NCBI GenBank assembly: GCA_949825025.1
Contig: OX463788.1
Location: 32,862,878 to 32,926,877 of the forward strand
Origin: Siphlonurus alternatus
Lineage: Eukaryota; Arthropoda; Insecta; Ephemeroptera; Siphlonuridae
Direction: 5' to 3'
DNA length: 64,000 bases
Positions 48,706-64,000 of this stretch are shown here, piece after piece. The notes under the pieces are model-generated. The model saw only the letters and a program-made list of their open reading frames with translations, was not told the origin of the DNA and made no database searches. How positions within the stretch are numbered: the stretch's first letter is position 1; each line of letters opens with the position of its first letter. The position numbers and the translations under genes are program-made.

Positions 48706-49005
48706 TATTCATAGAAAATTATATTATATAATGCATATAATTTATTAAATAATAAAAGTAATATATAATATTGCATTATTGTTCTCATCATTTCCAAATT
48801 TACATAATTTGAGTGAGTACAATGATTTTATAGCTTGAAAATTAGTGTATATAATTATAAATTGAAATTGTATTAATTATTATTGAATGCACATGCACTA
48901 AATTTTTATATACTTATTCTATATGTATAAGAACATCAACTTCTGTACTTATTTATACTGGTTCCGTTTAATCACCAGTGTTTTTACTTAAATCACTCAC
49001 TTTTA

Positions 49006-49800
49006 TTAAAAATGTCAAATCAATGTATTAAAAGAAATATTTGTACTAAGTTTCTTGGACTAAAAATTAGTGAATGTTTAGATTGGACTGAGCATGTTAA
49101 TGATATAAGTAAAAAAATTAATTCAGCTAATTTCATGTTATATACAATGAGGAATAATGTATCACAAGAAACCCTGGTAATAATAAATCTCAGTTAAATA
49201 GACTTTTTGTGTTACAGAAACGTGCTTTAAGAACTATACTTAAATTCAAAAAGAGAGATTCGATCATGTGTCAATTTCTTTAGAGCCAATAAAATTTTAA
49301 CTCTACCTTCATTGAATATTTTAAAAAGTGCGTTGTTCAAGCGGCAAAATCCTGAGATTTATATTCAAAATAATAATTATCATTCATACCATACACGAAA
49401 CAAAAGTAAAGTGGCAATAGATGCACACAATTCTGTATTTTCAAAAAATAGTTCAATGTATCAAACAGCTATGATTCACGATTTTTTACCAAACAGCCTT
49501 AGAAAAGTAACTAATCATAATTCCTTTAAAAATATGCTAAAAAAGATTTTAATAAATAAGGAATATTATTGAGTGAAATCATTTCTTAGCAATAAATTAC
49601 CAGAAAGTATTGTTCTGATGTTGAACTGATTTTAATAGTTTTGTGGACAATTTCAAATTATGTATGTATCTTAATAGGTATATGTTCTTGTGTTTCGTTT
49701 ATTAGTTATAGAATAGGAGAGTATAATATATATTTTGACTTGATCAATGTTTGTCTATGTACAACCAAATGTTCCAATAAAATAAAATAAATAAATAAAA
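49006..49800 (+). mobile_element. Decayed LINE, RT end and C-terminus
   Basis: Frames in order: KFLGLKISECLDWTEHVND, then KKINSANFMLYTMRNN; after a deletion near 49195, RLFVLQKRALRTILKFKKRD; then (shifted) TLPSLNILKSALFKRQNPE, NNNYHSYHTRNKSKVAID and MIHDFLPNSLRKV with a stop at 49570-49572. The 3' end is an AATAAAATAAA-type tail near 49778-49800. A 5'-truncated, frameshifted Jockey/CR1-like copy. Confidence 0.82.
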
Positions 49801-50540
49801 GTGTGAAACTGTAAATAAGGTTCAAGTAGCCGATTTAATGTACTGAATCCTAAAAAGTTCTTATTGTAAAATAAAATAAGAAAATTGGAAACACATACAC
49901 TCGTCAGTATCAAATATGTTTAAGATTGTGTCGTTCATAAATTCACGTGTCTCTACAATGTAAAATGGAAGTTTCTAACTATATATGGATTACTTTAATG
50001 CCAGATTTTTTGAGCAAATTGATTTTTGAGTATTATTCTTAATTTAAAATATAACATTATGGATAACATGGTACAGAGTCTATGATTTAAAAAATACCGC
50101 AAAATCAGTTGACTTGGAATCCTCTATTCAATCTGGTGTGACAGAGGGGGGACTGGTGAGTACGTAAAAGACCCATTTTTTTTATGTAATCCAACCGCAC
50201 AGCCAAGACGCCTTAACCCATATTATACTAGTATACTATATATTATTATATTATCCTTAATTGCCGCTTTGGAACATTCCTGCATGTAGGAATTATTTAT
50301 ACCTTCACCGTTCCAAAATTCCTCCATGTCCACATCAATCACATAATACATCACTTTTAACTTAAAATGCTAATAGAAAAAATAATGCAATGTGATATCA
50401 TCGCATAACAAATTTGTCTAAAAAGAGCGACAAGCGATAAAAACATTACATTTAAGCAATTTTATGTCAGTGTTGCCATATGCATGTATAGATCTAATAT
50501 CAGTGCTGGTAGTTTATTTCAGTGGACTGCTGGCTTCCCA
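49801..50540. other. AT-rich intergenic stretch
   Basis: No supported gene. A donor-like GGACTG/GTGAGT occurs near 50152-50162 without a partner. Confidence 0.4.
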
Positions 50541-50715
50541 CCCTAGTCCAAAAATAAGAGTGCTAAGTGGTAATTTGAGCAGTAGTCAAGTAGTTGACTA
50601 CTTGTTTTTAAGTAGTCAACTACTTAAAACAAGTAGTTGATTACTTAAAAACAAGTAGTCAACTACTTGACTACTGCTCAAATTACCACTTAGCACTCTT
50701 ATTTTTCGACTAGGG
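50541..50715. mobile_element. Near-perfect hairpin element
   Basis: CCCTAGTCCAAAAATAAGAG pairs with CTCTTATTTTTCGACTAGGG. The arms continue through TGCTAAGTGGTAATTTGAGC and AGTAGTCAAGTAGTTGACTA to a short centre made of AAGTAGT repeats. The arms also contain internal direct and inverted copies of AGTAGTCAACTACTT. No coding capacity. Confidence 0.87.
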
Positions 50716-51294
50716 CAGTCCCCAACATAGATTCCTTTATGTTGCCTGTATATTATGCAACTATTTGAGCTTGCAAGTATTGCCAGTTGCGTTGCCTAAA
50801 TTTTGATTTCATCGATAAAATCGAAGGACTTGCAGTCATTTTTAGCAATTTGTTACAATTGTTACATTTGGGTAAAAAAAAAATTATAAATTATAAAAAT
50901 AAATTGCATGGTGATTCTCGAATCATGTCGTCACCAACTTTCAAACAAGAAATACTTGCAATAAATATCATTTGAGGTATTTAAGTCAGTTTAATCAGTT
51001 TTTAATGATAAATTAAAAAAAAAAAAAATTAACACTTTATTATTTATTTATTTTTTTGTAAATGCTTGCGAGAGTCTCGCGAAAGGGTGTTTTCTTGAAT
51101 TAAATGATATTAGAATATTAGAAATTGTTAGTTATTTTCCATTGATGGTAAAAAAAGTAAAAAAAAAAAAAAAAAAAAAAAACTGAGTCAGTTGTTTGCT
51201 ATTAATAATACAAATTTAATAAATAAAAAAAAAGGTTCTTTGCTCTCAATTTTTACGATATCACATGGAGATTTATCATTAGAAAAGTAACTAT
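50716..51294. other. AT-rich intergenic stretch
   Basis: Contains a pure A run of about 22 bp near 51160-51181. No supported gene. Confidence 0.4.
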
Positions 51295-52006
51295 TTAAAC
51301 GCCTTATGAACCTTTGCACAATATTAAGTACACGGTATGCTTTGCTTTAGTATGATTCGGCTGCATAAATTTTTTTGTTTCAGTAGCACAAATATCAGAG
51401 ATAATAGCCGATGAAAAGGAACCTGTGACGTCACTCACACTCATTCAGCGGCGACAATATAGGGAAATCCCTACAAAAGATAGTTTCACTCCCGCAGCAA
51501 CCACGGCCACAATTTTACTTCTGTAATTTTGAAACTTTACCAGGACAGTCTTGATAGTATTTGTCAAATAGCCTGAAAAAGATTTTTTGATGACATTCAT
51601 ACAAACCGAGATATTGCGGTAGAAAGAGGAGCCAAAATGTTGCATAGGAAAACAATGTTAAATTTTTGGCTTATCTTGCTACCCCAATAACTCAGTCTGT
51701 ACACACGCCACCAAAAAAATTCTTTCCGTCTATTTGACAAATACTATCAAGACTGCCCTGGTAAAGTTTCAAAATTCCAGAAGTAAAATTGTGGCCGTGG
51801 TTGCAGCGGGAGTAAACCTATCTTTTGCAGGGGTTTCAATATATTGTCACCGCTGAATGAGCGTGAGTGACGTCACAGGTGCTTCTTCATCGGCTATTAT
51901 CTCTGATATTTGTGCTACTGAAACAAAATAATTTATGCAGCCGAATCACACTGAAGCAAAGCTAACCGTGTACTTAATACTGTGAAAAGGTTCATAAGGC
52001 CTTTAA
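51295..52006. mobile_element. Foldback element, ~0.7 kb
   Basis: GCCTTATGAACCTTT at the left pairs with the AAAGGTTCATAAGGC end at the right. The arms continue through GATTCGGCTGCATAAATT, AGATAATAGCCGATGAA, GTGACGTCACTCACACTCAT, CAACCACGGCCACAATTTTA and TTGATAGTATTTGTCAAATA and their complements. The unpaired centre is near 51640-51690. The frames inside are mirrored and are not genes. Confidence 0.85.
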
Positions 52007-52579
52007 GTATACTAACTGAAACTTAACTTTTTATGGCATTAAATTTTTCCCACCCTAATTTTCGTTATTAACTTTAACCTTAACCCCACTTTTTTTTTTT
52101 TTTTTAGCCATGCACCCCTGTCTGCATGGCATATATAGAATTAACATAGTCAAAGTTCATTTATTCATTCTTGAAGCCACATCCCTTGCGGGGTATGCCA
52201 GCAGCATAATTACCTCGGTCGTCGATGTCCAAGGCAATTTTTCACTGCTTTTTTGTAAGATGTTATTTTAAGTAGTGAGGCTTACTAGACCCCACGTACA
52301 GAGGACATGTTGCTAAAGGCTTGCCGACCAGACTTTGTGATTTATTTAGACACTGACCCACAGAGACAATGTACCATAGACGTAGTTTACGTTTATGGAT
52401 GATTGCATAAAGTTTATGCAATGTACTCATTCATTTGAGCCAGGATTCCTGCTGCAGGAACTGACTCAAAGGCCGGGTCAGAGCATTGCCCGTGATCCAC
52501 CGACTAGGAAGTAACAAAATGCTGTACTCTGATTACACTTTGGAACAAAAAAAAAAAAATAATAAATAAATAATAATAG

Positions 52580-53400
52580 TTGCTCCAACAACTGATGCTA
52601 GCACCTCCCCGACTCCAACAGTTACATCAACCACTCTTTCGTCCACAAGAACCAGCATTATTTTTAGTTCAACAAGTGGTGGTAGCACCTCCCCGACTCC
52701 AACAGTTACAGCAACCACTCTTTCGTCCACAAGAACCAGCACTGTTTAGTTCAACAAGTGGTGGTAGCACCTCCCCGACTACAACAGTTAAATCCACCAC
52801 TGTTTGTCCTGCAATTACCAACACTGTAACTCCAACAACTGGAACTAGCACTTCCCCGACTCCAACAGTTACATCCACCACTGTTCCTCCAACAACAATC
52901 AAATCTGCTACTACAGCCGCTCCTCCGGGCACTAAAAGAGGAGCGAATACAACTGATCCTTCCTCCACCGCACCGACTGTACAACTTTCTATAATTGTCA
53001 ATCAGTTAATGGGGTATTGACCAATGTTAAACTAAAATGTATATCATATATATTATGTCATTAATTAAGTACAAAATATTTACACTGCATTCATAAATTC
53101 ATGGTTATTATAATAATAGACTGCATCATGCCATCTTCAACTACACCAACACAGGCACCTGGTTTTACTACAAGCACAACTCAGGCCCCAATTGTAAAAT
53201 GCACTACTGTGGGTGAAAATATTGCAGACCCTACTTCAAGTGATTGCACTATTACTTATTACACTTGCGAACTTGTAAATGGTGTGTTGACTCCTGTGAA
53301 AAAAAAGTTGTCCTACTTTCATCAGTAGAAAAATATTGTGTACACGCGTATTATGCTGGCTGCAATTCTCCATCACGAGTTTTTATTTTTCAACTATATT
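52580..53400 (+). pseudogene. Mucin/chitin-binding (peritrophin-A, CBM14) gene remnant
   Basis: Two candidate exons each start after an ATAATAG acceptor in phase 1 (52580 and 53120). Each gives a Thr/Ser/Pro-rich linker followed by a chitin-binding type 2 domain, the layout of peritrophic-matrix mucins. Exon A has three copies of a GGSTSPTPTVTSTT-like repeat (52600-52800). A 2-nt deletion near 52745 puts a stop in frame. After another frameshift near 52978 a CBM14 end is readable (DC-TTFYNC-NGVLTNVKLKC). Exon B reads PTQAPGFTTSTTQAP, then KCTTVGENIADPTSSDC and TYYTCELVNGVLTP. It then loses frame in an A run near 53300, with CPTF, ILC and YYAGCNSPS surviving in the other frames. At least four lesions mean it is broken as written; sequencing error in homopolymers could explain only part. 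Confidence 0.7.
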
Positions 53401-53814
53401 TATATGGTATTCATTTTTTTAGGAAAATGAAACATTAAAATTGTGATATATTATTTATAGAAAAGGACAGGAATAACCATGCACAGGAAGGCCTTAATGA
53501 TCCAAAAATGCTGTATACAGCAGGTGGAAATCTTTTGGTCAAAAGTTCACACCAAAAATGAGAAAAAAAAAAAAAAAAAAAAGAAAAATGGAGATCAGAA
53601 GTCAAGAATCATATTTTAATAATTATTTTTTAATTTTTTAAAGTGAATATTAAATACAAGAGAAAAGATTTGAATAATTCTGTGTTAACAGATGGGAGTA
53701 TTAATTTGGGAAAAAACAATATTAAGAAGATAAGAACAAATTAATGTCATTATCGAAAAGTCATATTTCCAATTAATCAAGTGCGATTCAAACAAATTGT
53801 AAACAGACATAGAG

Positions 53815-53820
53815 TTTATT
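53815..53820 (-). terminator. Candidate poly(A) signal of the C1orf50-like gene
   Basis: TTTATT on the plus strand is AATAAA on the minus strand, only about 4 bp past the stop codon at 53825. This would give a very short 3' UTR; a later, weaker signal cannot be excluded. Confidence 0.35.
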
Positions 53821-53824
53821 CAAA

Positions 53825-60689
<6,865 letters not shown>

Positions 60690-61183
60690 GGTAGTAAACG
60701 TGATTTCTATTCTTAAAAGGTATTGTTTGACACAAATATAAGTATCAGTTATGCCCAAATCACCCTATTCTCTGCGGTAGAAACAGAGTGATAGAAACCT
60801 GCAATGTTTGCGCTGTAAGCAGGATATACAATAGTAAGGTTAAAATTTTATTTCTTACGTAATTTTCATGCTAAATCGTTTAAAAAAAAACTCAAAGAAT
60901 ATTAAATCGTACAATAAAGGTCACAAGTTATCATCTCGTCTATTTTTTTCTTGGATTTTTATGAACTTTGACGACGACCCTGAAGTTATATAATTATGTA
61001 TAACTTATATAAAACGTTCAACAGAGTTGTGGGGGCCTGGGTGCGAGGCTAGCGCATTGCACTAGTAATTCATTAATACCTAATTAATGAGTTATTGTTC
61101 GGCGTTCTAGTGCATTGAATGATGTTGTTCAATGCATAATGCATCGATTTTACACTATTATAACACTTAGAAGTTTAAATTGA
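60690..61183. other. 5' flank of the C1orf50-like gene
   Basis: No TATA box at a useful distance was seen. Contains the CATTGCACTAGTAATTCATT and CTAGTGCATTGAATG blocks, a short inverted repeat near 61052-61118. Confidence 0.35.
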
Positions 61184-62720
61184 CGTAGAAAACTGAAGTA
61201 TAAAAAATGTCATCAATACAAGTATTTTCGTTAATTAAAGTCAAATTTTTACCTCGAAGGACACCAGATTGGTAAATATTACAAAACGGAACTGATAGAA
61301 GGGCAAATAAAATATACTATGCCGAAATTTCATAACGTCCGGATTCGAAATTAAGGGGTGGCAATTTTTTAAAAATGACGCTTCAGGTGTCACGCAAATT
61401 TAATTATTCAATAAAAAAGCATCAAAAACCAATACAATGACGTCCAAAACTTTACCATATCATAAAAAACGATGTTATTAGTAATTAGAATCAGTTTACT
61501 TTCTCTAATTCATATAATTTTAATTTATATAAAGAAAAACAATTTTAGTACATGCTCCGCAATTCTGGGATAATTACCTAATTTTGGCAATGAAGGACAC
61601 CGAGTTGCAAATTAATTTTTTGGTAATAAATGCAAGTAATACTCAGGATGCGGTCACCCAATTATGTTAACGTTCAGATAATTAGGGAATTAATTAAAAT
61701 TCTAATAGCGTCATAACAGGCCAAGCGCACTGCATAGCGCGTTTGGTATATTAACGATAAAAAGTCAAGAAGGACAAGGACTGCGTGTCTCAAAATCAAT
61801 TTGATAATTATTTAGGTATAATAAAATAATTATTTATTGTGTTTGACCCCAAATTTAATTTTTTTAGCCCAAAAAGTAATTTTTTTAAATTTTTTGCCCA
61901 ATTAAGGAAAAATTTTCATACGAAGGACACGGGTTCTGCGGTTGATTTTCACAATATATTATGCATCTGATATGTATGTAAATTGTGCCCAAGTTTTATT
62001 ACGTTCTGACAAATAGGAAACCAGCGGCTACCGAAACCGTGTTGCATTGACGTCACTTGTGCTGCACGGATAATTTTGGTCAATATTTTTTTTCAGACAG
62101 TTAGGACAAAGTATTCTCGTAGAAAAAAATTCCACCCATGCTCCATAAACCCGATGTTAGGATTTATTATATTTTTTCAAGTAAATTTAACGTTACACAT
62201 ATAATTTGGGCTAAAATGTAACTGATGTTATATTCTGCGTGTCTATAGGTTTTGCTACATATGGACAAATATAGGCTAGAAGGACAACGAGTCTGCAATT
62301 TAAATTATTTTCTTTGTATAGACATTTTATCGGCCCTAATTGTTTGTCTCAGTTGCACGCGTTCAAAGTAATAGGAACCACGTACTTAATTAATTACATC
62401 ACGCGGCTACAAAGGGTTGCGCAATCTAAAAGCCGTGGCATTACGTGGAGGACACGGAGATCCGCTTCAAAATTTTACGTGACATTAACTATGAGTTTAT
62501 ACATAATTTTTTGTCATTTTTGCCAAGGGTTGGGACAAATTCAACTAGGAAATTTGGGCTAAAACACACAAAAAAATTTTTTTTTTGTAAAATGTCAGTA
62601 GAAAGACAATAAGTAGGACATTGTAATTTATTTTTTACATTTCCTTCATTATCAGGTTAAACCTCCTCCACCGTTTTAAACGTACAGACAAACCCAAGTC
62701 AATTACCGATTTAATTAGTA
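61184..62720 (+). repeat. Diverged tandem array, period near 330 bp
   Basis: Two anchor motifs recur in step. GAAGGACACNGRG occurs at about 61256, 61589, 61921 and 62277, with weaker half-period copies near 61769, 62447 and 62600. AACGTTCNGANAAAT-like sequence occurs at about 61341, 61668, 62000, 62358 and 62676. Spacings of about 320-357 bp indicate four to five diverged copies, perhaps each made of two ~170-bp halves. It lacks the microsatellites and foldbacks common elsewhere. No gene. Confidence 0.55.
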
Positions 62721-63860
62721 AATTAATCCCAATTTTACAAAAATGGTTCATTATGTATCTGATAGATGGCGCTCCAGTCGCGAAAAATTATTTTCACCGC
62801 TTTATTTAAAGTACCTATTTTTCAAAAAACTCACATTTATGCATTAAATGCAATGATTCAGCTCTTCTAATTAGTAACAAGATAACGTACTAAGTTATTA
62901 AGTTCACTTTGAAAACTTGATCTCTTTTGTAAAGTGACACATTTAAGAAAAATCGTAGAAATTAACTCTCTGAAGTACAATGCATAAGCCTATAACATGG
63001 TAAAATACTTGGCCTTACTTCTTTAATTTTCTAATTTTCTAAGCCTGCTATTTCATTTTTGTTATATAATATGTGAAGAATAGTTAAAAAAGTACAAAAT
63101 GAAATACACTTCAAAACTCTGGTCTAGGAATTACTAAAAGGAGATCATTACGCGTTTCTGTCTTGAAGAACTTTCTGCAAGATACAGTCCAGGTTGAAAT
63201 GATTCGTTTCAAAATTTTGAAACTAATTTATTACTAAAGCAATGACCAAGAATGTTACATCAAACGATTTCTTATTAAATTCTGTGTCTATTATTTGTGA
63301 AGCATTTTTGTTGACACTTCGTCTGTAAAAAGATATTACCGAAAATGTTCATCTCGCGATCGAAAGGGTTAACAGAATAGTCGCCATTTTTCCTGACACA
63401 GCTGGTTGTTGGACGCGAATGAGCCTAGCCTGTTTTTTTTGAAAATGTAGGTGTTTATCTGCACTTCTACGGACAGGAATGTTACAATATCATAAAATAT
63501 GGAACTTGTAACGTTTGAGTAAATAATCTTTATAAGAATTGTAATGTTTTTCGTCTAAAAGTGAGCTAGCGAAGTTCATGGTATGCTACCGCTGTGTGAC
63601 ACAAGGTAAAGTTTACTTTTAATTATTATTTATTTATTTTTATTTATTTTGTTATAATTAATCAAATAGAAATACAAGGTCAAACTACTCAAACATCATC
63701 CTCCCTCCTTCATTGATTTTTCTTGTACTGTGTGTGTGCATATATTTATACCTTAATTTAATTTGTATTAAATGTGACTGCAATGCTTTATAATTTGAAC
63801 ATCCTATTAGCTCTAATATAACTATGCATACGTACTGTATGCATAGCATACCGGTATATA

Positions 63861-63863
<3 letters not shown>
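62721..63863. other. AT-rich intergenic stretch
   Basis: No supported gene. AGATGGCGCTCCAGTCG near 62765 is a lone GC-richer motif. Confidence 0.4.
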
Positions 63864-63910
<47 letters not shown>

Positions 63911-63949
63911 CATACATACATACATACATACATACATACATACATACAT
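63864..63949. repeat. Compound (TA)n(CATA)n microsatellite
   Basis: About 42 bp of TA followed by about 10 CATA units. Confidence 0.97.
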
Positions 63950-64000
63950 AAAATATAATGAATATATTTTATATATGGATACTGTATATGCATACTACCT

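Noticed and set aside
52533..53001. Minus-strand Val/Gly-rich frames and the plus-strand MLQQLM frame
   Set aside because: Shadows of the Thr-rich repeat in other frames; the plus-strand mucin/CBM14 reading explains the periodicity.

Overview
The window is a piece of an AT-rich eukaryotic (metazoan) nuclear genome with very low gene density, long introns and heavy repeat load. A secreted protein gene with a signal-peptide-splitting intron and an arthropod-style TATA/CAGT promoter, remnants of a peritrophin-like mucin, abundant (TA)n, (ATTT)n and (CATA)n microsatellites, Jockey/CR1-type LINE debris and SINEs carrying a 5S rRNA-like head all point to an arthropod, most likely a crustacean. The species cannot be named from the sequence alone. 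There is no bacterial or organellar DNA and no CRISPR.

Two protein-coding genes can be built with confidence, both on the minus strand. (1) 33397..27904: a two-exon gene for a 254-residue secreted, low-complexity, Arg/Pro/Thr-rich protein with a TATA box upstream and a poly(A) signal downstream. (2) 60689..53825: a four-exon homolog of vertebrate C1orf50 (192 residues). All its splice sites and phases can be read directly, and its introns are packed with foldback transposons. A possible alternative last exon (58515..58400) fits the phase of its first exon. Weaker coding candidates are an isolated Cys-rich exon with good splice signals (24068..23847) and a possible N-terminal exon of a 2-oxoglutarate oxygenase-like protein (23141..22932). 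A frameshifted mucin/chitin-binding pseudogene lies at 52580..53400 on the plus strand.

The rest is mobile-element archaeology. LINE fragments lie at 1-486, 5873-6665, 13303-13413, 14624-17442, 17690-18110 and 49006-49800. The 14.6-17.4 kb block is a LINE inserted inside another LINE; removing the insert restores the reading frame. At 5.7-6.8 kb a LINE splits a SINE. SINEs of a 5S-headed composite family lie at 5.7/6.7, 36.8, 44.8 and 48.2 kb, and tRNA-derived SINEs at 41.7 and 54.2 kb.

The most striking feature is the number of long palindromic (foldback) elements without coding capacity. They fall into several families recognisable by their ends: an ATTCACGAAG family (9.3, 24.8, 33.9, 35.7, 36.2, 40.4, 47.1 kb), an AATGGRGTACYGACC family (4.5, 30.6, 42.1, 55.6 kb), a GGCGACGAGTRTACA family (38.2, 42.0, 47.8 kb), and single large inverted repeats at 10.4, 34.7, 50.5, 51.3, 57.1 and 58.7 kb. 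hAT-type MITEs with perfect 8-bp target duplications lie at 20.5 and 56.6 kb. A diverged tandem array with a period near 330 bp occupies about 61.2-62.7 kb.
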